DNA from: Allium sativum
Lineage: Eukaryota; Streptophyta; Magnoliopsida; Asparagales; Amaryllidaceae
Direction: 5' to 3'
DNA length: 64,000 nucleotides
Assembly: GCA_030737875.1 (NCBI GenBank)
Contig: CM060926.1
Coordinates: 316,918,922 to 316,982,921, forward strand
Part shown: in pieces, positions 11,880-22,490 of the stretch
Layout: every line of letters begins with the position of its first letter
How positions within the stretch are numbered: position 1 is the first letter of the stretch
The notes under the pieces: model-generated
What the model was told of the DNA's origin: nothing
Seen by the model: only the letters and a program-made list of their open reading frames with translations
Database searches by the model: none
Program-made: the position numbers and the translations under genes

Positions 11880-12610
11880 ATATTTTTAACCATTTATGGC
11901 GTTTGGACTTAAGTCTTCTTATCCAATAGCTTTGTACACTACACGATGCAGTGCAAATTGCAAGGACCATTAGAGATGGCTTGCAATGGCTAAAATATGC
12001 GGTCGTTGCAAGCCGTCACAAGTCATTGTTCGGCCTGTTGATACAAACAACAGCTGTTACTTCATCTTCCTCGTTCTTATTTCCCCCAGTTGGAATTCAT
12101 AATAAATGGATGTACAATTATATGTTGAGAGGAGAATGTGAATCTTTGTGTTATTGCTTCAAAGATTTACAAAATGAATGTTGGTTCAATGTTGCACACG
12201 GCAACTTATTTATACAGAAAAATAGAAATGAAAATGGGCTAAGCGCATGCGACCCAAAGCCATATTTACAAAATATAAAGAAGTGGAAAAGCGGAGCCGT
12301 CAGTTTTTAATTCCCCCCCGGAAACCTAACTAGGGTTTTGAGAGAAAAATAAAACAATGGTGGCTCCTCTATCTCTGAAGAGAGTCTAATCGATGAAAGT
12401 ATACACTTCCTCAGGCCTCTACGACATATGATTTCAAGTAGATCTTGAGCTTGAAGCTTGAGACTACTTGTTACTATTAAGAGAGGTTAAAATGGGAATA
12501 AACATATTTTTTGAGATAAATCTGTGTAAGCCCAAGCTGACCAAGCTTGATTTGATATTGATTAAATGAACTACAACTACTAGAAGCACGAATAATCAAC
12601 AATCTGGTAT
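11880..12610 (-). repeat. Probable degraded copia LTR and leader or trailer
   Basis: This is non-coding sequence just past the end of the copia pol relic (12620-13882). In minus orientation a TGTTGATTATTCG start lies near 12605, as expected for a 3' LTR directly after pol. An AT-rich stretch (tatttatacagaa) and an 'aaccctagttagg' motif lie further on. The far boundary is not clear, and no second LTR is present. The plus-strand frame at 11951-12310 matches nothing I know. Confidence 0.35.
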
Positions 12611-12614
12611 AAAA

Positions 12615-13882
12615 ATCTTCCTTTTGGATCTCTGGTTCAAATCTGCAACATCAGTGATTAATTCTTCCTTGAGCCTTGTAAAGCATGGTTTTAACAGAGG
12701 CTTTGTGAGTATGTCTTCCTTTCAGTTTGCTGATGGTATATATCTAACTTTTAGCTTGTTTTTGATTACTTATTCTCTGATGAAATACAGATCTAACTCT
12801 ATTTGTTTAGTTTTTGAATGTAAGATAGGATTAGAAGATAAAGCAATATCACTGACATTATCACACCAAAAAGTAGCTTGTTCTATTGGATTGATATATA
12901 ATTCACTTAGAAGAGATTCAATCTACATAATTTCTGCAGCAGCACTAACTAGACTTCCAAATTTTGCATCTATACTTGATCTAGAAACTGTATTTTGCTT
13001 CTTAACACACCATGAAACTGGAATTTTACCCAAATAACATGATGTAGATTTTCTATCATCACTATTTGTTCCCCAATCTACATCAGCATAGGCATCGATA
13101 TTTAAAGTATTGCTGCCTTTTAAAATGAGTCCATGATCAATAGTGCCTTTAAGATATCTAAGAATTCTTTTTACAACCTTCCAATTATCATCCAATGTAT
13201 TCTGCATGTATTGACTAACATTATTGACACTATAAGCAATGTTTGGTCTGGTTATTGTAGCATACTGTAAAGCATCTACAATGCTTCTATAAAAATTTCC
13301 ATTCTAAAAAGGTTCTCCTTTATGCTTGGACAGTTGAATATTGGTGAACATTGGTGTAGGTAGAGGATTTACTGAAATATACTTCTTCTGATTTAGGTGT
13401 ATTTCTGAATATGATGATTTGTTGGCTTCAACACCTAGAAAGTAATGCAAATCTCCCAAATCTTTAATAGAAAATTCTGAATCAAGCATTTTGGTAATGG
13501 CTTTAATTTCAGCATCATTGCTTCCTGTAATAATAAGGTCATCAACATTTATTAGAATATATGTTGTTGCAAAATTAGAAATTTTTATAAAAATTGGGTT
13601 ATCAAATTTTTATGATTTGTATCCATGGTTGACAAGTGTTGAATTCAACTTGTCAAACCAAACCCTTAAAGCCTGCTTTAATCCATAGATGGCCTTATTG
13701 AGCTTGCACTCCAAATTCTTGTTTGTATATTGAATAAGCCCTTGAGGCTGCTCCATATATACTTCTTCCTGCAATCCACCATTATGAAATGAATTATTAA
13801 CATCTAATTGTTTGATGCTCCAATTTCTATACATAACAATTGTTAAAATAATTCTGATATTTGCCAAGACGAAGTGGGCCAT
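12615..13882 (-). pseudogene. Ty1/copia pol relic: RT and RNase H
   Basis: On the minus strand, broken frames read in order as copia pol. 13882-13610 is RT (KQLDVNNSF, KLNKAIYGLKQ). Around 13540 there is an NVDD form of the RT catalytic motif, continuing to FSIKDLGDLHYFLGV at 13489-13304. RNase H is at 13207-12923 (KRILRYLKGT, then ADVDW). The C-terminal part, 12920-12615, contains FWCDN, SKTKQIELDLYF and DILTKPL. Stops and frame changes separate the pieces. Gag, protease and integrase are absent. This is an old 5'-truncated copia copy, or one rearranged beyond recognition upstream of RT. Confidence 0.88.
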
Positions 13883-14137
13883 AAAAACTTGGATCCTCGA
13901 GGATGAATTACATATTCCCCTTCCTAATCAAAGAGCTCATGATCCTCCAGTGATGTATAATACTTGTCTCTCCCGAGTTATGTCTCCTTTTTAAAACTTT
14001 CTAAAATGCATTATCCAGTTGTTCATAATAGTTCCATCCAAAATACACCTAAACAACTATGTTGCCTTAAACTCTGTTGACGTTATCTTCAAGATGCATC
14101 TTGATAGGTCCCCAACCTTCAATGCGCTTGACGTTGT
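13883..14137. other. Unassigned sequence between copia relic and direct repeat
   Basis: It contains no clear pol homology, repeat or gene. The plus-strand frame at 13812-13994 overlaps the RT relic and is a shadow. Confidence 0.35.
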
Positions 14138-14224
14138 GTATTATTTCGGGAGAAGAGTCGGACATCCCTCACTGTTGATTATGGAATTCTAGAGTTGGTG
14201 TAAAGTAGTTCACATATGCATAGT
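14138..14224. repeat. Direct repeat, copy 2 (87 bp)
   Basis: This is the partner of 11759-11845. It stops exactly where the LTR-like sequence X begins (TGTAATG at 14224), so X appears to have inserted at or after the end of this repeat. Confidence 0.75.
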
Positions 14225-14295
14225 GTAATGTCCCGTTTTTTATCGATATAATAATTAATTAATTTAATTATTTAAATAGTGATATATAGATTTAA
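14224..14295 (+). repeat. Start of LTR-like sequence 'X', interrupted by element B
   Basis: It begins TGTAATGTCCCG, similar to the start of element C's LTR (TGTAATGACCC in element orientation). After 72 bp it is interrupted by element B and resumes at 25577. The last five bases (14291-14295, tttaa) are repeated at 25577-25581 as B's target-site duplication. Confidence 0.5.
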
Positions 14296-14549
14296 TGTAA
14301 CACCCCGAATTTCACTTAACATTAATGTTTAGTAATTAAAGAATAATTAATCTCAGACCTGAGAATTAAGGGAAACGGGTTTCGCGGTTGCGTTCGTCTC
14401 GGAAAAATATGCGAAATAGAGTCCGAAATTTCGTGAATCGGAGTCCGTATGTCCGAGATATGGCCTTTAGAAGTTTCACGAAAAATCAGAAAACGAAACA
14501 GATTCCAAAAATGCAGAATATGGGCTAGGCGGGAAAATTCCCGCCCAGA

Positions 14550-14660
14550 CCAGGTCGACCTGGGAGTCGACCTAGGGGTCGACCTGGGGGTCGACCTGCC
14601 CACCAGGTCGACATGGGTGTCGACCCTAGTGTCGACCTGGGGGTCGACCTCCCTGGTCGA
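14550..14660 (+). repeat. GTCGAC-rich 15-bp promoter-proximal repeats
   Basis: Units of 'gtcgacctggggg' follow each other at about 15-bp spacing, and two are inverted after a short 'cccacc' break. They end about 120 bp before the TATA box. The 3' LTR has the same array at 22745-22855 with a few changes. Element A has a different repeat family at the matching place. Confidence 0.85.
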
Positions 14661-14782
14661 GCCCAGGTGACCCGGGTGCACTGATTTGGGATCTGGGCTG
14701 TGTTTTGGTGGCTAGTGACGAGATCTGACGGCTCTAATCTGATTTAGGGTTAATCTAATGGCCTAAAACACCTAACTACTCT

Positions 14783-14790
14783 TATAAATA
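14783..14790 (+). promoter_or_regulatory. Candidate TATA box of element B (5' LTR)
   Basis: TATAAATA lies in a context shared with the 3' LTR (22978-22985) and both LTRs of A. It would place the transcription start about 0.5 kb into the LTR, leaving a long R-U5. Confidence 0.6.
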
Positions 14791-15164
14791 CAACCTAATC
14801 CTACCCTAAAACTCATTAAAATTGGAGACAACGTCGTCATGCCGTCAAAATGCAACTTAGAAGGAGCCTCCACAAATTAAAGAGGAAGATAGCTTCTCAA
14901 ATCAACTTCTAATCAACTCTAGCAACTTAATCTTCTTCATATGAGTGCTAATCAACAAGTTGTGAGTTTCTATGCCTTTAGCAAGCAATTGCTAAACTAA
15001 TTATGATAGGATATAATGAGGTTATGGTTATGTATGTGGATCAATGCAAGTTATGTTATCATATGCTATGTGTTCATGATGCTAGTTATGCAAGTTTTAT
15101 GCTATATGTTCATGATGCTAGTTATGCAAATCACTATGATAAGCATTGATCCATTATGACACCA

Positions 15165-15300
15165 TGTTATGCAAGTTTGGTGTTTGATTATATGCCAGTT
15201 CATATATGACATGTTATGCAAGTTTGGTGTTTGATTATATGCAAGTTCATATATGACATGTTATGCAAGTTTGGTGTTTGATTATATGCAAGTTACATGT
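15165..15300 (+). repeat. 47-bp tandem repeat in 5' LTR of B (three copies)
   Basis: The unit runs gacatgttatgcaagtttgg through to ttcatatat. The 3' LTR has four copies (about 23360-23540). The extra 47 bp plus small indels (+2, -1, -2) accounts for the whole 46-bp LTR length difference. Confidence 0.88.
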
Positions 15301-17337
15301 GCAAGTTTACACCTTTGTATGATATGCATACATATGCAAGTTTACCCCTTTGTATGTCATGCATATATATGCATGTTTACCACTTTTTATGATATGAGTA
15401 ACATATGCAAGTTCATCCCTTTTTAGACCTATGACATGTATGCAAGTTTATCCCTTTATGATAGGTCTATGACATGAACATCTATGCAAGTTACCCTCTT
15501 TATGACATATGTGATTCATGCAAGTTTGGGTTGATTATTTATGCTAGTTGGGTTTGATGCTATGGTCATATATGCAAGTTGACACCTTTAAAACCCATGT
15601 TGATGCTAATGTTATGCTAAGTTGAACCCATTGTATTTGTGATGAATCTTCCCTTTTAAGTATGTCATGTTAGCGTATTACGTGGGGAACGATGGGGTAA
15701 ATATTCATGTTAACAAAATTGTGGTGAAATTGGTATGATGTTGCATACCATAAGTGGATGGACATAATTGAGTCAATTATGTACATCATTAAAATTGGAA
15801 TTAATTAGGGAAAATTAATTCAAAATATGGGGGTGATTAATTAAATGTAATTAATCGACTAAGACACGAGGTTGGACCCTTTTGTAGCATAAGACTGCCC
15901 GGACCCGACTGGCAAATCCAGCGGCTACAAATGATTGGCCCAATGTGAGAGGTCTTAGGAATAAACTAAATACATGACAAGTGTAAAGACACGAGGTTAG
16001 ACTCGGTTATGGCGTAAGGCTGCCCGGACCCGACCGGCAAATCCAGCTGCCATAAAAGATAGTCTAATGTGAGAGGTCTTTGCAAAGGTTACGGTCTTAA
16101 TCAATTAAGAAACACTTAACCAGATAAGCATGTAGTGGGGGCATGAGGGGTTAAGTGGGTGCCTTGGGTGGCATGTGGAAATCAAGTAAGTGCCTTAGGT
16201 GGCATGTGGAAATCTAGTGGGTTGCCTTGGGTGGCAATAGAAAATACGATTAGAATACTTAACCAAGTGGAAACATGTAATTAAACATAATTAAAGGGTT
16301 AAGTGGGATGCACTAGAAAAAGGACAAGCTTAGGTGGGTAGCTTGTGGGGGCCCATTTCAACCAGTAACCCAAAACGTATCTTAGTGGGCTCGACCCAAG
16401 TCGAGGACGGGACACGCATACTGGGCTTGACTATAAGAGGCCAAAAACGGGTTAACGGTGGCAACGCAAGTCCAACGGGTTTCATATGCGTGTGTGGACC
16501 CGGGCTGGTAGGTAAGACGTTGTTGCATCGTGTAGGTATAAGCCGTGCACCGTTGGTTGTATCGGGTTGCCACTTTGGGGAGTGATACACCCCACTGGGG
16601 GGCCAGCACGGGTATCTACGTTAGGGAGCCGATCGCTTGGGGAGTAATGGGTACACCTAGTGGAGATAAGGGTAGACGACACCTATGTGGTCAGCTAGGG
16701 GTACACGAAACTACTAGTTAAATTTCTAAGTCCTTGGGTGGGATCAACCTCTAAGTTAGGAATGAATGGTGTGGTGCAGTTAGTAATTATCCTTGGGTGG
16801 GTAGATGCGTCTTTACCGTTATCTTCGTTGGCTGCTGAGTGTAGTCATTAATCCCCAGTCATTACCGTACCAAGCTTATATCATACCCTAATTACTTTAA
16901 TGATTGTGTTGTTAAAGTTATAGGGCTCACTCAGACTTATGTCTGACCCCGTTGTTTTTACCTTTTTTCCCCCTCAGGTCCTCAGGTTGGGCCTAGTTCT
17001 AGTGGAGTTTGATTCAGACTGCTTTATCTATCTTGGAGCTTGAACCGTTGGTGTAAAGCTCAGCTTATCTTTTCTATTATGGCTATTAGTTATGTAGTGG
17101 GATTATGTACTTATGTTTTATCAGGATGGATATTTAGTACTTGACTCTTGTTTTATGGTTTTGTTATTGTAACCAAACATGTTTACCTTCTGCTGCAATG
17201 AAATGATGTTTTAGTTAACAAGTATTATTTATATCTCTCCTGTTGTAATTTTTCTGTTCTATATTCACTTAAAATACTCCACCGAAGTTAAGGCATTCCC
17301 TTAGTGAGTGACCTTAGCGGGTATGGGGTGTTACACG

Positions 17338-17349
17338 TGGTATCAGAGC
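17338..17349 (+). promoter_or_regulatory. Primer binding site of element B (initiator Met tRNA)
   Basis: TGGTATCAGAGC lies two bases after the 5' LTR, identical to that of A and C. It is complementary to the plant initiator methionine tRNA 3' end. Confidence 0.92.
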
Positions 17350-17531
17350 TTAAGGTTACCAGAACAGATAAAACTTTTAGAAAAACTATTTTGTTAAGAA
17401 CATTTTTGAAGGAGTATTTTCAAAAACATGTCTTTTAAGAGAAAAGTTTTTGAAAGAAAAGCATAATCCCCAATAGTCATATCTTTATCTTTCGAATTCT
17501 CCGTTTTGAATCTTCCCTTTTTTGTTTTAGC

Positions 17532-20500
17532 ATGGCTGAAGATCTTAACTTTCCGGAGGGTGTAGCGATACCAGTATGGTATAGGAGGTTGATGGAGGCT
17601 AGGGCCACTGCTGCGGGTCCAGCAAATGTTCCTCCACCACCAGTTGCACCCGATCTTCCTCCCCCTCCTCCTCCTCGCGCGGATACTTTTGCTAAGACTT
17701 GCAAGGAATTTAAGGCTATGGGAGAGAAACCTTTTCAAGGATCAGAAACTTTTGTGGAGGCTAGGGATTGGCTTAAGGAGGTGGAAGAATTGATAGATAT
17801 CTTTGAGATGGAAGAAGGAAAGAAAGTCAAGTTAGCTGCTTGGTTAATGAAGGGAGAGGCCTCGTTCTGGTGGGAGGTCACTAATCGAGAACGCCTCGTT
17901 GACTCTTGGGCGGATTTCAGACAAAGGTTTGTGGCAAAGTTTCTCTCAAGGGCGGAAGAGATTCTGTATATGGAAAGGTTCTTGACACTAAAGCAAGGAA
18001 ACTTATCAGTGAAGGAATATGTCAACAAGTTTAATCAGCTAGCAAGATTTGGCATAGACATGGTGAATACACCGGAGAAGAAGGCTTTGAGGTTCGTTAA
18101 AGGCTTGAATGAACCGATGCATAGATTGGCCATGACTCACATCCCTATAAGGGCCACCTTTGAGAAGCTAGTAGACATGGCACTCATGCATGAGGAAGAG
18201 AAGGGCCCCAATGCTAATAAGGCACCCGAGAAGAAAAGAGATCAGAAGAGACCTCAACAGCAACAGCAAAACAAGGGTGGGAAAGGCAACGGTGGCAAGG
18301 GAAAGAAGAAGTGCTTCAATTGCGGGACACCAGGCCACCTAAGCAAAGATTGTCGGAAGAAGAAGAAGACTGGCTGCTTCCACTGTGGCGAAGCAGGGCA
18401 TCTGGTGAAGGACTGCCCTAAGAAGGGGTAGAGGACGGGGTCTACCTCAGGAGGACGGGTGCAAGCTCTTATGGCACCGGGTCAGGCAAGGGGGCAAGTT
18501 CAGGCTCTCGCAGTTCCACCGATTCGAAAAAGAGGTAGAACTATTTCCGTTGAAAGTCTGGTTTTTCTGTTTGATCATCCTGTCCGTACTTTATTTGACT
18601 CTGGCGCATCGCATTCGTTTATCTCATCATAATTAGTTGAGTCACTGCACTTAGACACCAGTCTACTAGATGATCCCTTGGTTGTTTCAAACCCAATTGG
18701 GGGCTCCACTTATTTGTCCATGATGTGTTTGGGTTTGAAGATTTCCATACTTAGCGTTGAGTTTAGATGTGATGCTTTTGTTTTGGGCTTCACGGGCTAT
18801 GGGTTGATTTTGGGCATGGACTGGTTATCCAGTAATTGTGCCGTTCTTGATTGTGAAAGGAGAGTTGTTAGGCTCATGACCCGCTTGGGTAACACTCTCG
18901 AGATCTCCTGTAATCCCATGGATTCTGTTATGCTAAGTTATCTTGAATCGCTTGACGCTCCGGTCGAGAGTTTGTGATCTGTTAGAGTGGTCCGGGAATA
19001 CTCGGATGTGTTTGAGGAGTTGAAGGGCTTACCTCCGAAGCGGGAGATTGACTTCCGAATATATCTGGTAGACAATGCTAAATTAGTATCTTTGCCAGTG
19101 CGCCACATGGCTCCTCGTGAGAGGAGGGAACTCAATAAGCAAGTAGGGGAGTTGCTTGAGAAAGGGTTCATAAGACGAAGTATATCGGAGTGGGGTGCTC
19201 CAACGGTTTTTGCCACGAAGGCGGATGGGTCTCTTAGGCTTTGTGTAGACTATAGAGAACTCAACAAGCTCACAAAGAAGAATAGACACCCATTGCCGAG
19301 AATTGATGATCTCTTTGATCAGTTGGTTGGCGCCTCAGTGTTTTCGCAGTTGGACTTAGCCATGGGGTTTCATCAGTTGAGAGTGGCTGAGGATAGCATA
19401 GACAAGACTGCCTTTAGGACTCCGGATGGTTTCTATGAGTGGCTGGTGATGCCCTTTGGTTTGACGAACGCCCCTGCATACTTTGTTGATTTGATGAGTA
19501 GGGTGTTCAGGGAGTACCTTAATAAGTTCGTGGTGGTCTTTGTGGATGACATCTTAGTCTTTTCTAAGAGTGAAGAAGAGCATGCCCTACATCTTAGGGA
19601 AGTGTTGGAGACTCTTCGAGCGCATAGCCTTAAGGCTAAAATCTCTAAATGTCACTTTTGGAGGAAGGAGGTGCGGTTCTTAGGGCACGTGGTCTCCAAA
19701 GAAGGGATAGCTGTGGATCCCGCGAAGGTAGTGTCCATCCAAGATTGGAAGGTTCCGAAGAATGCTACCGAGGTGAGGAGTTTCTTGGGGTTGGCTGGCT
19801 ACTATACGAAGTTTATCAAGGACTTCGCAAAGATATCAGCTCCATTAACTCGCTTGACAAAGAAGAACCTAGTCTTCACATGGGACGTAGATTGTGATGA
19901 TGCGTTCCAACGGTTAAAGAGAGCTTTAACCACAACTCCAGTCTTAGTGTTGCCAGATGGGAGTAAGCCATTTGTTGTTTATACCGATGCTTGTGGGAAA
20001 GGACTAGGCGCAGTCTTAATGCAAGAGGGAAGGGTAATAGCCTATGGGGGAAGGCAGTTGAGAAAGCATGAGAAAAATTACCCTACCCATGATCTAGAGT
20101 TGGCCGCTATTGTTTTTGCACTTAAGTCTTGGCGCCATTATCTTCTTGGCGAGAGGTTCGAATTGTTCACTGACCACAAATCATTGAAGTACTTGTTTTC
20201 TCAGAGGGATTTGTACTTAAGACAGCAAAGGTGGATGGAGTTCTTAGCATCCTATGATTTCGAGATAGCATGTACCCCTGGCAAGGGTAACGTGGTGGCG
20301 GACGCCTTAAGCAGAAAAAGGTTTTCCTTGAGTCCATTGTTCATTGAACGACGAAGCTTGGAATTTATCTCGATATTTGACTTCAGACCCTCCGTTGACT
20401 TTGTACCCGGTTTGCTAGCATCCTTAGAAGTCAGACCTACTCTTTTGGGATGGATTGGTGAAGCACAACGGGACGACCCACAGTTGGTTGAGTTAGTAGA

Positions 20501-21971
20501 GAAGCTCATAAGGGGGGAGTCGTCCAACCATTTGAGTAGGTACACCCTAGATGATAAGGGGTGGTTGCATAGAGACGGTCGACTTTGTGTACCGCAAGAC
20601 GAGGGTTTGAGGAAGGCTATACTAGAAGATGCACATCGTTCAAAGATGACCATTCATCCCGGTGGGGACAAGATGTACCAAGACATGAAGCGAGTTTTCT
20701 TTTTGGCCGGTATGAAGAAAGATGTGGCCGAGTATGTCGCTAGATGCTTGGTGTGGCAACAAGTGAAAGCAGAGCAAAAGAAACCCGGTGGGCTGCTTCA
20801 CCCATTGGAGGTTCCGTAATGGAAGTGGGATAGCATCTCGATGGACTTTGTCGATGGGTTAGCAAGATCAAGGAAGCGTAATACAGGAATTTGGGTTGTG
20901 GTAGACAGACTTACCAAGAGCGCCCATTTCATACCCGTGAAGAGCAAGAGGACTGCTCCATGGCTAGCTTCAGTTTACCTTCGAGAGATAGTTCGATTGC
21001 ATGGAGTACCTTCTAGCATAGTGAGCGATCGAGATCCTATCTTCACTAGCGAGTTTTGGAAGAGTTTGCAAGAGGCAGTAGGGACTCGGTTGTGTTTGAG
21101 CACCGCATATCATCCTCAGACGGACGGCCAGACCGAGAGGGTGAATCGTGTTCTAGAAGACCTTTTGAGGCTATGTATCTTAGATTTTGGAGGTACATGG
21201 GAAGAGCATCTTCCATTGGTGGAGTTCGCGTATAACAACAGCTTTCAGTCTAGTATTGGCATGGCTCCTTTCGAAGCTCTTTATGGAAGGCCTTGTCGGT
21301 CACCTACATGTTGGTGGGAATCTACGGATAAGATCTTGCTTGGGCCTGATATGGTTAGAGAGACTTCGGAAAAGATTGATTTGATTAAAAGAAGGATGAA
21401 AGCGGCGCAGGACAGACAGAAATCTTACGCGGATAAGAGGATAACGGATCTTGAGTTTAATGTTCGGGACATGGTCTTTGTCAAAATATCTCCATTACGG
21501 AATGTGGTTCGCTTTGGGTCCGTTGGGAAGTTAGCACCAAGGTTTGTAGGACTGTTTCCTATTAAGGAAAGGATCGGACAGATGGCATATAGAGTGGATT
21601 TTCCCGAGAGACTTAGTGGTGTACATGACGTATTCCATGTGTCACATTTGAGGAAGTGCCTACATGAGACTGCAGAGGTGGTAGAACCGAGCTTGCTTAG
21701 AGAAGTGGAGGTAGAGCGTGATGCGAATATTCGACGAGCTCCTACTCGCATCCTTGGGTCAGAGATTAGGAGGTTGAGAAACAGAGAGGTTCAACTAGTC
21801 AAAGTGCAATGGGGGGATGATGAAAGCAACGCTACTTGGGAGACAGAAGCGAAGATGCTTTCACTGTACCCATTTCTTTTTGAGGGTATGTCTTTTAACT
21901 TCTCCTTTATCATTTGTCTAGTACTTATCTTATCTTTAATATGTCCTCTCGTTAGTACCTTTGACTTTTAG
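17532..21971 (+). pseudogene. gag-pol polyprotein of element B, four in-frame stops
   Basis: One reading frame of 1480 codons starts at MAEDLN (17532) and ends at 21971. The four premature stops are at 18429-18431 (after the second zinc knuckle), 18630-18632 (just after the protease motif LFDSGAS), 18975-18977 and 20817-20819. All remaining segments stay in phase. Domains: gag (from about residue 45), CCHC knuckles near 260 and 280, retropepsin, RT with intact FVDD, RNase H (YTDACGKG), integrase ([21 protein letters not shown]), chromodomain-like tail ([16 protein letters not shown]) and a hydrophobic C-terminal tail. The second integrase zinc-binding Cys is replaced (RCLVWQQ versus RCLVCQQ in A). 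B cannot make a full polyprotein without readthrough. Confidence 0.95.
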
Positions 21972-22478
21972 ATAGGGTAAACCTATGGTTGAAACATGTG
22001 TTTGAGATATGTTATGATTGATGGATGCGTGTGGATGGAAGTGTTTGCTAGTGGTTGCTCGTGGATGCATATACACACACTTTAGACACTAGATCGGCTC
22101 AGTCACTTCATATTGCATATAATTGTGTGTAGGTAGCTATATTAATGGATGTATAATGGTTGTGTTATCATATGGATGATGCATTTTGGTGTATGGTTGT
22201 GCACAAATGTAGAAATAGCATGTGTCGATAGGGTTCTTTCGCATACATATTGAATGCATGGCACTATCATGGTTTGCATTAAGGAGGTCAACTGAATCAG
22301 TAGACCGTCTGATTTTGCATTAGATAGGAAACATATACACACACTTCTTGCATATGTTCATATAGCATTAGAAACTTTAAGGACAATGGATGCCCGTGTT
22401 TGATGGTTTAGTAGATGGTTATTTGGTTGGTAGGATACGTTCTTCTTGACTTAGAGATTTCGGGGACGAAATCCTTTA
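21972..22478 (+). other. 3' untranslated stretch of element B
   Basis: It is homologous to 2981-3487 of A and has no gene-like frame. The minus-strand frame at 22142-22342 is the counterpart of a frame in A and has no family resemblance. Confidence 0.6.
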
Positions 22479-22490
22479 AGTAGGGGAGAA
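22479..22490 (+). promoter_or_regulatory. Polypurine tract of element B
   Basis: AGTAGGGGAGAA directly abuts the 3' LTR, identical to that of A. Confidence 0.88.

Larger units (their letters stand above)
14296..17335 (+). repeat. 5' LTR of element B (3040 bp)
   Basis: Termini are TGTAACACC and GGTGTTACA. Contents in order: GTCGACCT repeats (about 14550-14660), TATA box (14783-14790), an atgcaagtt-rich zone (15030-15600) with three copies of a 47-bp unit (15165-15300), and two copies of a 'cgaggttgga/cccgac' segment near 15860-16080. The frame at 16330-16590 and its antisense recur in the 3' LTR and are not genes. The LTR is 46 bp shorter than its partner. Confidence 0.95.

Noticed and set aside
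11951..12310. A 119-residue plus-strand frame
   Set aside because: It lies over the presumed copia LTR on the other strand and resembles no known family.
16330..16590. Overlapping open frames on both strands, repeated at 24573-24833
   Set aside because: These are LTR sequence of element B; openness on both strands reflects composition.
17338..17349. Possible tRNA gene fragment (TGGTATCAGAGC)
   Set aside because: It is the primer binding site complementary to initiator Met tRNA, next to an LTR; no cloverleaf is present around it or the other copies.
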